64,000 bases of DNA from Diplolepis rosae (taxonomy: Eukaryota > Arthropoda > Insecta > Hymenoptera > Diplolepididae), in the NCBI GenBank assembly GCA_030998225.1, contig JAPYXD010000698.1, positions 21,033,001-21,097,000 on the forward strand, in the 5' to 3' direction. The notes beneath the pieces were generated by a model. That model was not told the DNA's origin. It did no database searches and saw only the letters and a program-made list of their open reading frames with translations. This document shows, piece after piece, positions 49,607-61,300 of the stretch (positions are counted from its first letter, which is position 1; the number at the start of each line of letters is the position of its first letter). The translations under genes and the position numbers were made by a program.

Positions 49607-52600
49607 ATGAAGTTGTCATCAATGATGATAACCTTCACGTTAGTCATGGTAGCAAGTGGATCCGGTGTTGGTAAAGCATGGGACGTTTCTCCATCAATGA
49701 ATTCTGATTCTCATCGACTGTCTTGGCCCCGTTTTGATGCCTCACCCTTGGAGGTTCGCACCATTAGTGGCGTAGGACGACTTCCTCAACAGTTCAAAGT
49801 CGATTTAGGAATGAAGCCAGAACCAGAAAATTTAGATTTGAGTAATCAAAGAAAAAGCAGGCGAAAGGAAGTTTTCGAGGACGACGAACTCGATTTCGAA
49901 AGAAGTTTAAGAGAATCAAAACCCATTGCGAACAGTTTAGATTTTTCAAAATTTGAGGAAATTTCTCCACTAGATGATAACTTTAAGTTTTATACAATTC
50001 CAAACACAGGTACAAAATAATTTTAACAAATTATGCCTTTTTATTTGTAGCTTAAGAAATATCGAAAATTTAAAACTAAAAAAGGTACTCTCTAAATATA
50101 AATCAGTCAAAATTGACTGCTTATCAGTGAAATTTGACTGATTCAAATAGCTAAAAAGAGGTTACTGTAAATCAGTCAAATTTAACTGATTACTTCAGTG
50201 GAAATCAACTGATTTAACAGTGAAAAATATTTTTGCACTGATGAATCAGTGAAAAGGCAAATTACTAATTCAATCAGTGAAAATTTGACTGATTCAGATT
50301 TAGAGAGTACGAGAAAATATCAACATTGTTGGATATTACAAAAAAAAATTTATAATACGGTATTATGAATGAAAAAATATTATTTTTTATCAAAAAAATT
50401 TTAATATTATGAAGTTTAATACTTATAATAATGATTTTTGTAATAGAACTTTTTCTTATTATCACTTATTATTATTATTTATTTTTTCAAGTGAAAATTC
50501 TCTACAACTTTACTGTTTCCAACTTTAAAAACAAGTAGAAAATCTTCAAATATACTTATTTTATAAAAAAAAATGTTTATTTAACAAAAATTCTTTCCAA
50601 GATTTCAGCCACTGAGAACTTTACTATTCATAATTGGAAACAGTAGAATTGTAAAGAATTTCCACTCGAAAAAAAAGCCATGGTTCATGAAAAAGTAATC
50701 TTTTTTAAAAAATTGATAAGAAGGAATAGTAAACTGTTTTTTCTTACAACTACATTATATTTTTGAGTCAAGACACAGAAATTCAGAAATTCATAAATAA
50801 CAATGTATACACAAAAAAATTTTGTTTTGATTAAAAAAAAATTCTTTGAATCAAACAAATTTGTGCATTGCTATACGGCCAAAAAAAAGTTTCTTTGATT
50901 TAAAGAAATTTCTTGATTGTTTTTTTTTCTTTGAATTTAAGAAATGAATGAAAAATATTTTCATTAATTTAAAGAAAAAATTATCTTCGTTCAATGTAAT
51001 AAAATTAAATAAATTATTTCTCAAGTTTTTGCCGGTATTTTATTTGAATCAAATAAATATTTTTTTTTAACAAATAAATAATGTTAAACAAATAATTTCT
51101 TTCATTTAAAAAAGTCCAAAAAGGTGATTTCTTAAAATTAAAAAATGTAAATTTGTTCTTAAGGTCTTTTTACTTCGAATTGAAGGAATAAAGTTGCAAA
51201 AACGATTTCTTAAATTTAAATAAAACTTTTTTCTGAGTGTAACGAATTGAAATTGCAAAAGAGAGAAATTAAATAAATTGTTTTTCTAGTTTCTGTCGGT
51301 ATTGTACTTGAATCAAATATTTTTTTTAAACAAATAAATAAAATTCAAAAAATTATTTCTTTCATTTAAAAAAGGCTAAAAAGGTGATTTCTAAAAATCA
51401 AAAAAATGTATATTTGTTCAAAAGTTGTTTTTACTTCGAATTGAAAGAATGAAGTTCAAAAAACGATTTCTTGAATTTAAATAAAACTTTTTTCTAGGTG
51501 TAACGAATTGAAATTGCAAAAGAGATTAATTAAATAAATTGTTTCTTCAGTTTTTGCCGGTATTGTACTTGAATCAAATATTTTTTTTAAACAAATAAAT
51601 AATGTGAAAAAAATAATGTCTTTCATTTAAAAAAGATTAAAAACACTATTTTTTAAAATCAAAAAAATGTATATTTGTTCAAAAAGGTGTTTTCACTTTA
51701 AATTGATGAAATGAAGTTAAAATAAGATTTTAAATGATATTCTATTTTACATTAACTACAACTACCTTAAAATAATCTTTTAGAGTCACGAGTTAGACGA
51801 GACACTGAGACAAAAATGGAAAAGATAGCAACAACGAAAAACGTTCGAGAGGCCCGACTAAATTCTCCAGAATCCTGGTCGACACAACCAATATCAATAG
51901 AATTTCGTCATCGAACTCCCTTGGATCAAATTACTCCAGACGAAGAAGACATTCCAATTTCTTCCAGAAGAAGTCACATTCCTCGGACTGATTTTATAAC
52001 CAGCAATCGAAGAATTTTTGGCGAAAGTAGAGAATCCAGAGAAATGCCAGTTGCCAGGACTTACGATGATTACGATGTTCCCATCTACCACAGTCCAGGT
52101 CGGGAATACGATATACCAATTCCTCGAAATTATTACAACTCTAATCGATACAGAACTGAAAGAGATTATCGATACCGAGGTGCTTCCATGCCTTCATATC
52201 TTTATGATCAATATCCAGCAAACAATTACGAATATTACGAAAGAAGCAGACCTCTACCAAAAAAGAAAAGAATCATCTACTATGCAACTTTGCCAGAAAT
52301 TGTGAGAAAACCAGACATGGCAATTTATCCTAGACCATATGATATGCCCACAGGAGTTCCACCAGTTCCAACAGTTCCACGTAATCCAGTTTCTGGTCGA
52401 AAGCATATTCAAGATCCTTTAGAATCTAACAGACGACCATATTACAGATATCCGTATGATAATTACGATTATGATGGTTACAAGAGACCTGGATTTTATG
52501 ATCGTTCGGTTCCTTTCCGTAAGGAAAGTGGTCGTCGAAGTTCACAAGATAGAAATTTTGTTCCATCACACAAAGAAACTTTGAGGAGAACTGATGATTC

Positions 52601-52817
52601 TAATGGTAGGAATGATAATCAGGAGAGGAAAGAAAGGGATAATCAGGATAATCCTTGGCCAGTTCAGATTGAAACTGAAGTTAGTGTTAAAGAGAATGAA
52701 AGGATACCTGGGAGAAAAATTTTTGGAAAGTTACAGAATTATGATAGCTATGATAGTGCCAGAGTAAAGAAAACATCTGATGAATCTGATCTGTCTATTG
52801 CAGAGAAAAACGATTAG
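49607..52817 (+). CDS. Unrecognised secreted Tyr/Arg/Pro-rich protein with furin site
   Basis: Two coding exons, 49607-50009 and 51784-52817, join in frame to 478 residues. The start at 49607 was chosen because it follows the acceptor at 49599 and gives a signal peptide (MKLSSMMITFTLVMVASGSG). No known domain is seen. Residues ~25-134 are mixed and acidic. At the start of exon 2 a SRVRRD sequence forms an R-x-x-R furin-type site (~residues 137-141). Further on are paired YDVPI / YDIPI motifs, a KKKR basic cluster directly before IIYYATLPEIVRKP, many YxYD/RPYYRYP aromatic patches, and a hydrophilic Asn/Glu/Arg tail. It is probably an extracellular matrix-like protein or a processed precursor. 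I do not recognise an orthologue. Confidence 0.8.
50086..50310. mobile_element. Palindromic MITE, TACTCTCTAAAT family, copy 3
   Basis: Ends TACTCTCTAAAT and ATTTAGAGAGTA are inverted copies, with ATCAGTCAAA words inside. It lies 77 bp past the donor in the intron of the secreted-protein gene. Very similar to 12399-12675. Confidence 0.82.
50490..50680. mobile_element. Short inverted repeat related to the 53.2-kb palindrome
   Basis: AAATTCTCTACAACTTTACT with GTTTCCAA is matched in inverse by TTGGAAACAGTAGAATTG. The words CTACAACTTTAC and GTTTCC recur in the palindrome at 52984-53527. Confidence 0.6.
50960..51730. repeat. ~262-bp tandem repeat, about 3 units, in intron
   Basis: TGCCGGTATT-like sequence with TACTTGAATCAAATATTTTTTTT recurs near 51030, 51290 and 51552. 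Units also share TTCTTTCATTTAAAAAAG. It lies in the intron of the secreted-protein gene. Confidence 0.82.
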
Positions 52818-52933
52818 GGATCTTTAACAATATCGTAAAGGTTTATTCAGGATTTTTTAATCCCACTTAGCGCAATGTAATTTTTTTATCCCCTTTCCCA
52901 CCCCAATAGCAGTTACGTGACTATTTTCTTTTT

Positions 52934-52984
52934 TAAGGGGATCCGCGACCTTCAATATTTTTACTATAATATTTTTAATATTTC
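52934..52984. repeat. Fragment of the GGATCCGC element
   Basis: TTAAGGGGATCCGCGACCTT with CAATATTTTTA matches the left end of the palindrome at 53578. It appears to be a solo end, adjoining the palindrome that starts at 52984. Confidence 0.6.
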
Positions 52985-53527
52985 AAGACTGGTAATTATA
53001 TCAGCCGTGTCATATGTAAGGAAAGACACTCTTTTTAATAGAAAAAATTTAAAAATTATGAAAAATAATATTTTAATAATGTTTTTTGTAATAGGATATT
53101 TCCTTATTATCGCTCCATACCAAATTTTCAAAAATGGTGCGATTCTGATAAATCATAAATCATTTTTTTAGGAAAAGGATTCTCTACAACTTTACCGTTT
53201 CCGATTTTCGAAAATAAATTCTTTAAGGGTTGAAATCATTAAAAAACAATTTTTATAAACAAATTACTGAATTTGATAATAATTGATTCATTTTCAAAAA
53301 TCGGAAACGGTAAAGTTGTAGAGAATCCTTTTCCTAAAAAAATGATTCATGATTTATCAGAATCGCACCATTTTTGAAAATTTGGTATGGAGCGATAATA
53401 AGGAAATATCCTATTACAAAAAACATTATTAAAATATTATTTTTCGTAATTTTAAAATTTTTTTTTTATTAAAAAGAGTGTCTTTCCTTATATATGACAC
53501 GGATGATGATATAATTACCAGTCTTGA
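52984..53527. mobile_element. ~545-bp palindrome, TACCAAATTTT family, copy 2
   Basis: Ends CAAGACTGGTAATTATATCA and GATATAATTACCAGTCTTG. The inner arms GTCTTTCC..., ATCGCTCCATACCAAATTTT and CTACAACTTTACCGTTTCC all have inverse matches on the other side. Near-perfect hairpin with a small centre near 53260. Related to 27955-28488 in its inner part. Confidence 0.88.
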
Positions 53528-53577
53528 AATCATAGAAAAACTTCTTTTTCCAGAGACTGATTTTTGGCGCAACAACT

Positions 53578-54242
53578 ACCTTAAGGGGATCCGCTACCTT
53601 TAATATTTTTATTTTTTGAGTTTAGACATTCCATATAATTTTTTTTATTTCTAGAAACTTTATTTAGAAAGGTTTTGGGTTTTTAAAAAAATTTAGTACT
53701 TTTATGTATTTTTGAACTAGAAATTTTGATTTTTTTGGGCATTTTTTTGCCATTTTTTGACTTTGAATAACTTTTTTGTTTTTTAACCAATTGTCATGAT
53801 TCTTTTTTTATTTTGTTCCTTGCAACGTGTAGCAACTTTTCGGTTATGGAAAATATGGTAACATGACTGGAAAAAAAGTTACAAATAAAATAAAATAAAA
53901 AAATTAATAAAAATATTGCATAATGTGAATAAAAAAATTTTTGTAGTCATTTTTTTTAGCTAGAGTGCTTTCTATACCAAAAAGTTGCTACACATTGTAA
54001 GGAGCAAAATAAAAAAAAGCATCATAACAATTGGTTAAAAACAAAAAAGTTATTCAAAGTAACAAAATTTTTTAAAAAATGCCCAAAAGATTCAAAAAGT
54101 TTAGTTTAAAAATACATAAAGGAGCTAGAATTTAAAAAAATCCACAAAACCTTTCTAAATAAAGTTTCTAAACATAAAAAAAATGATATGGAAGGTCTAA
54201 ACTTAAAAAATAAAAATATCAAAGGTGGCGGATCCACTTAAG
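53578..54242. mobile_element. ~665-bp palindrome, GGATCCGC family, copy 1
   Basis: Ends CCTTAAGGGGATCCGCTACC and GGTGGCGGATCCACTTAAG. Arms share CTTTATTTAGAAAGGTTTTG / CAAAACCTTTCTAAATAAAG and AGTTGCTACAC / GTGTAGCAACT. Relative at 63337-63940. Confidence 0.85.
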
Positions 54243-55384
54243 TAAACAATTTCTGAAGCACTTCATATATTATTGATCTTTTTAACTGTCATAACATATT
54301 TTTCATTAAAATATCTTCATAAATATCAATCATTCCAATTGTTTATATTTTCACTTATTTTATATTTTGAAAACGATAGAGATCTGAGTGAATTTACATG
54401 ATTAAGAAATTGAAAATAAAGAGTATTCAAAGATTATGAAGTAATAAATAGATGAAAAGTTCAAAATGAGGATATTTGAGAGATTTTAGTATTAAAAATT
54501 TGATTGATGAGTTATTTTTTTAAATTAAATTGACCAGATTATAATATTTTTGAAAGCTGTAATTTTTTGGAGAAATACATATTATCATATTTTGGTTTTA
54601 GAAAAATATGAGTGTCAAGAAAGCAACAAAAATCTTATAGATATAAATGGAAGTTGATTAAAATTGAATAAAACTTATAAATTTTGTGATATTTTTCGAC
54701 AACTTATGGGAATTTTTTCTAGAGAATTGTTATCAATGTCGAAAATTACAACAAAATTCAACAATAAACTGAGATTTTTGTTGTAACATTTAGCCAATTT
54801 TAGAAAATTTAAAAAGTAATTCTAAAATTTCAAAATAAATTACAATAATTGTTGCACAAAGTAATGAAAATTTAAAAAATTTGAATTATTATATTTTGTA
54901 GTCGAGACTAGAAATTTAAAAATTTTAAAATCCAATGGAATGAATTGAAATTTAAAAAAAGATAAAGTTTAGAACGTAACATTTCGACTGACGCCCCCCC
55001 CCCCCATCCTTTACACACTTTTAATGTTAAATAATTTTAAAAAAAACTAATACTAATCAATTTGATATTCAATTTATTTTCAAACAATACTTTACATTTT
55101 TAAATTAATGAACCGAAGTTATGAAAAATTCTAATAATTGATAATCTAATTTTGACTTACTTGACTGATGCATAGTGATGTAGTTCTTAACGTGATTTTA
55201 GCACTTAGTAGAAACAATTAAAACATATAGTTCAATGATTGAAAAATAATAATCAAATTTATATAGAATTCTTATCAATGACACTTCTAAGGAAATCAGT
55301 ATTTTTTTTAACAAGTTCTTTCTGCCTAACAATTTTATTCGTCGACGTAATTTAAAAATAAATAACAAAATACATTTTTTTATC

Positions 55385-58300
55385 TTACACGTCCTTTTGG
55401 ATGACTTTTTCAAGTAAGAATTTACATAGGGCGCCTGAAAATTGCTTCTTGGAGGTGATTTTGGAAAAATCAGACAGCCAGGAATTGATCTGAAATATTA
55501 TTTAATGTAATTTTTGCATTATAATTTAGATAAAAATGTAAAGTTAATTTATTCAAGTTTTTTCTAAGAAATTATAATAATATATTTCGTATCAAGTTTG
55601 TTTGTCATACACCGAAACTTAGCCTAGTGCGGTAAAATTTTAAGTGTGCGGAAAATCAATTTTCCGCACGTGAAACGACACCGACAAGGCTAACTTTCGG
55701 TGTACGGCGTACAAAAAAACATTTCACAATAAAAAATTTGATATTAAAATTACATATGTTATTTTAACTTAGTTTTAACTGTATTTAATATTAATATAAT
55801 GTTTATATTAGATTAGTAAATAATCATTCCAAGATAAATTGTTACCGAATTGGATCCACCCTTCAGGAATTGCAATAATTGCCCAGGAGTGATATTCAAA
55901 ATCGAGCATGCGGTTTCGTGAGCTTCTCGTTCACTTTCTTCGCTACAATTTAGATTAAGTTCAGCATCTTGTTCACAGTGATACTCGAAAATTTGTCTAA
56001 GAAATTCCTAGGCATTAAAAAACATATAATCAATAATATGAAGATAATCTGAAACAATACGGACAATATTAAATGAAATGAAAATATTTTTAAATAAAAA
56101 TACTTTTATAGCAGCGCTGTATTCAGTTTTATAATTTTCTAAAGCATCCACTTTGGATTTCATGCAATCAAGCATTTCTGCATATTTCAATTTGAATACA
56201 TCCATTTCATGTTGTATGGATTCCTCATGCTGTGAATTCCTTTGCTGCAAAATAAAATTTATTGTAAGTTAAATGCCTTATGTGAGAAATAATTCGCTGT
56301 TATCTTTAACTAAACCAAGACTATGTATCACTCATCGATTCCGAACGAATCCGAAAAATGTTTTGTATCTCGTTTGATGAAAAACGGTTAAAAATCATCC
56401 CGGCTTAATTCGATTCAATCCCAGGCATCAATCCGAGACAATCCGACTCGGTTTGATTCAAGCCGGATTTTCATTTTCATTCATTCAGGTTGTATCGGAT
56501 TGACAATCCGGCTAAGATCAAACCGAGTTCGGATTGTCTCGGTTTGATGCCTGGGATTAAATCGGATTGATTTTCAACCGTTTTTCACCAAACGTGATAC
56601 AAAACCTCTTTCGAATTGGTTCGGAATGACTTACAATGGTTCAGAAATAAATTCCGGAATGGTTCAGAATAGCTCCGATTCGCTTGGAATGAATTTAAAT
56701 TTTATATCTTCGCCACGAAAGGAAAAGGAAATAGACACCATCTTATTTTGTATTAACAAAAGTTAACATTTAAAATAAATTCCGGTACCGTAGGGATCAA
56801 CAAGTGATTTTTCTAAAAAAGAGTTAGTTTTTAAATTAGGCATCGATAAAATCATGTAATTTTTGGATTAGTCTAAATAATTGATAAATAAAAGTCTAAG
56901 GATTTTGAGGGAAAGCAATATTATTACTATTTTTGTTATTAATTTTAATATTATAAATTATGCCCTAGAATAAATCGCAATGGAAGAAAACATTTTTTTT
57001 TTCTTATTTTTTAATATACAAATTGTAATAATTAGCAAAATTAAAATAAATTTGAGTTATGAAATAATTATGTTTCTTTTCTTACTTCTTTATTCACATC
57101 CGTTTCCGACTTCTCTGACTCGGAAGCCAATTTTTCTTTCTCATTACTCAACAAGGAAATCTGTAATAAAGATTTCTCAGAGTAACGGATGCTTTCCATT
57201 TCAATTCAATCGGTCCATTCGGGACAATTTTATTTTGCAACGAAACTCAAATATGTTGCTTTTTCGTTGAAATAATGAGACACTTATTTTTCTTTTGGGC
57301 CAAAAAAATTGTTCTCTAAGATTTATTGGCAATTTTGTTGCTTGGGTGAAAATCGATTTTTTCAGTTATTAGCGAGAACTATTTTTTCAATTCTTAGAAA
57401 GATTTGTGTCGATCAGTCAGGGTATAAAATTAAGAAACGAAAGACAGAATTATATCGTGACATGTTTCCGTACATGTTCATTGTTATATTGACCCACAAT
57501 AATAATTTTGTAATAGTTAATTTGGCATGGGGTCAGTTTTTATGCGGATTTTTTTTTTTTAAGTGATAGAACACATAAAAAATACAAAAGGCAAACGTTT
57601 CGGCCACAAATGGGGGCCCTCTTCAGTGCCAATTAGCTTAATAGTAACTTTAAATATTTATTAACTAAGACATGCAACTGATATAAATACAAAAATAGCC
57701 GCGCAATACGGGAGTTGAACGAAGTCTGACCAGAAAAGAGTGGCCAAGTAATGCGCGGATTCTTAGGAGTACAAGAATTTTTATAGAGTGGCCAAGTAAT
57801 GCGCGAGTTCTATGGACGTCAGGACTGATATTTACAAAAATAGTCGCGTAATACGCGAGATCAAACGAAGTCTGACCTGAAAATAGTGGCCAAGTAATGC
57901 GCGAATTCTTAGGAGTACAGAATTTTTATATGAAGTGGCCTAAAAATGGGCGAGCTCTTCGGACTCTGACTTAAAGTTATGTGGCCAAGTAATGCGCGAG
58001 TTCAATGGACGTCAAAACTGATATAAATACAAAAATAGCCGCGTAACACGCGAGTTGAACGAAGTCTGACATGAAAAGAGTGGCCAAGTAATGCGCGAAT
58101 TCTTAGGGTATAAGGATTTTTATAATGTGACCAGAAAATATTAATTAACACGTAGGCTCCTTAGACTCTGACCTGAATAAAGTGGCCAAGTAATGCGCGA
58201 GCTCTATGTCCGAGAAGTTGGCACCGCCATTTTATATTTTATTTTTATAATATTATATTTTTATAAAACTCGAGCCAAAATACCCAAAAAACTATTTTTT

Positions 58301-61300
58301 GACTAGCACCGCCATTTTGTTTTTTTGATATAAAAAAAGTTGTGCTAGGTAGCCCTTAATATATCAAAGAACGTGCCGTAAACTAAATTTCGATATCACA
58401 AACAGTTTTTGAGAAAAATAAAATTTTGAAAAAAATCTCAGCACCGCCATTTTGTTTTTTTTTTAAACGAAAACTTGTGCTAGGTTGCTCTAAGTATACA
58501 CAGTATTGTGCTGCACATAAAAATAATGAAATTCAAATTTTAATCCAAAAAAAAAGGAATCCAAAAAAAACAAAAATTTTCAAAAAAGCGAATTTCGAAA
58601 AAAGAAAAGTTGTGCTGAGTTGTGCTAGGCGAGCACAACAAATCTCTTCCTCAACAATTTTCTCTCAGAGGCATCTTTTTCGAAATAAATACATTTCTGT
58701 CAATTTCAAAATTTGTGTAGACACGTAATTTTCAAAAAGGCGAATTTCGAAAAAAGAAAAGTTGTGCTGAATTGTGCTAGGCGAGCACAACAAATCTCTT
58801 TTCCAACAATTATCTCTCAGACGCATCCTTTTCAAAATAAATACACATTTGCCACTTTCAAAATTTGTTTAAACATATAGATTTTAAAAAAGCGAATTTA
58901 GAAAAAAGAAAAGTTGTGCTGAGTTGTGCTAGGCAAACACAATGAATCTGTTCCTTAACAATTTTCTCTCAGACGCATCCTTTTCAAAATAAATACACAT
59001 TTGTCACTTTCAAAATTTGTTTAAACATACAATTTTCAAAAATGCGAATTTAGAAAAAAGAAAAGTTTTGCTGAGTTTTGCTAGGCGAGCACAACAAATC
59101 TCTTTTCCAACAATTTTCTCTCAGACGCATCTTTTTCGAAATAAATACATTTTTGTCAATTTCAAAATTTGTTTAAACATATTATTTTCAAAAAAGCGAA
59201 TTTATAAAAAAGAAAAGTTGTGCTGAGTTGTGCTAGGCAAACACAATGAATCTGTTCCTTAACAATTTTCTCTCAGACGCATCCTTTTCAAAATAAATAC
59301 ACATTTGTCACTTTCAAAATTTGTTTAAACATACAATTTTCAAAAAAGCGAATTCCGAAAAAAAAAAAGTATGTTTAAACAAATTTTGAAAGTGACAAAT
59401 GTGTATTTATTTTGAAAAGGATGCGTCTGAGAGATAATTGTTGTAAAAGAGATTTGTTATGCTCGCCTAGCACAACTTAGCACAACTTATGTTTTCTCGA
59501 AATTCGCATTTTTGAAAATTGTATGTTTAAACAAATTTTGAAAGTGGCAAATGTGTATTTATTTTGAAAAGGATGCGTCTGAGAAATAATTGTTGAGGAA
59601 GAGAATTGTTGTGCTCGCCTAGCACAACTCAGCACAACTTTTCTTTTTTCGAAATTCGCATTTTTGAAATCTACGTGTCTACACAAATTTTGAAATTGAC
59701 AAATGTGTATTTATTTTGAAAAGGATGCGTCTGAGAAATAATTGTTGAGGAAGAGATTTGTTGTGCTCGCCTAGCACAACTTAGCACAACTTATGTTTTC
59801 TCGAAATTCGCATTTTTGAAAATTATATGTTTAAACAAATTTTGAAAGTGGCAAATGTGTATTTATTTTGAAAAGGATGCGTCTGAGAAATAATTGTTGA
59901 GGAAGAGAATTGTTGTGCTCGCCTAGCACAACTCAGCACAAAATTTCTTTTTTCGAAATTCGCATTTTTGAAAATTACGTGTCTACACAAATTTTGAAAT
60001 TGACAAAAATGTATTTATTTCGAAAAAGATGCGTCTGAGAGAAAATTGTTGAGGAAGAGATTTGTTGTGCTCGCCTAGCACAACTCAGCACAACTTTTCT
60101 TTTTTCGAAATTCGCTTTTTTGAAAATTTTTGTTTTTTTTATTGGATTCCTTTTTTTTGGATTAAAATTTGAATTTCATTATTTTTATGTGCAGCACAAT
60201 ACTGTGTATACTTAGAGCAACCTAGCACAAGTTTTCGTTTAAAAAAAAAAACAAAATGGCGGTGCTGAGATTTTTTTCAAAATTTTATTTTTCTCAAAAA
60301 CTGTTTGTGATATCGAAATTTAGTTTACGGCACGTTCTTTGATATATTAAGGGCTACCTAGCACAACTTTTTTTATATCAAAAAAACAAAATGGCGGTGC
60401 TAGTCAAAAAATAGTTTTTTGGGTATTTTGGCTCGAGTTTTAATTTTTTCAAAAAAATTTTTGCGGCACAATGCAGCACAAATTTAGCACAATTCAGCAC
60501 AACTTTCATTTTTTTGAAAATATAAAATGGCGGTGCCAACTTCTCGGACATGCGAGCTCTTCGGACTCTGATTTTAAGTAAGGTGGTCAAGTAATGCGCG
60601 AGTTCAATGGACGTCAGGACTGATATCAATACATGAATATCCGTGTAATACGCGAGATCAAACGAAGTCTGCCCTAAATAAGGTGGCAAAGTAATGCGCG
60701 AATTCTTAGTACAGAATTTTTATATAAAATGGCCAAATAATGCGCGAGCTCTTCGGACTCTGACTTAAAGTTATGTGGCCAAGTAATGCGCGAGTTCCAT
60801 GGACGTCAGGACTGATATAAATACAAAAATAGCCTGACCTAACTAATGTGGCCAAGTAATGCGAAAATTCTTAGGAGTACAGAATTTTTATATAAAGTGG
60901 CCAAGTAATGCGCGAGCTCTTCGGACTCTGACTTAAAGTTATGTGGCCAAGTAATGCGCAAGTTCAATGGACCTCAGGACTGATATAAATACACAAATAG
61001 CCGCGTAATACGCGAGTTGAACGAAGTCTGACCTGAAAAGAGTGGCCAAGTAATGTGCGAATTCTTAGGGTATAAGAATTTTTATTAACTATTAAAAAGA
61101 AAGACAGAATGTTGCGTTGTCAAGTGCGACGTTTCGTTGGCATGGGTACGCCAACCTCATCAGGCTTAAGCTTTATTGAAAAACACAAAAAACACTTGAA
61201 AAAAACACATCTTATGAAACCAATAACAAATAAATAATACGAAAACAGACAATAATTACCATAATAAATAAGTTAAAATAATTTATAAAAGTCACATAAC

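Larger units (their letters stand above)
52818..55384. other. Intergenic, two large palindromes, poly-C tract
   Basis: Between the secreted-protein gene and the coiled-coil gene, which converge. It holds the palindromes at 52984-53527 and 53578-54242 and a run of 13 C residues near 54992-55004. No gene is seen. Confidence 0.5.
57660..61085. repeat. GTGGCCAAGTAATGCGCGA tandem array, split by a foldback element
   Basis: The motif GTGGCCAAGTAATGCGCGA recurs many times in 57735-58205 and again in 60580-61060. It alternates with AACGAAGTCTGACCTGAA, ATTCTTAGGAGTACAGAATT and GGACGTCAGGACTGATAT in a higher-order unit of roughly 150-190 bp. The two halves run in the same direction and are separated only by the element at 58206-60551. 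Confidence 0.85.

Noticed and set aside
54992..55004. Run of C residues as a possible assembly gap or functional tract
   Set aside because: A 13-nt homopolymer alone supports no function.
58426..59686. Several 69-100-codon frames with FEKRKVVLSCARRAQQ-like peptides
   Set aside because: All derive from the ~151-bp satellite in both orientations. Similar peptides on both strands show they are repeat artefacts.
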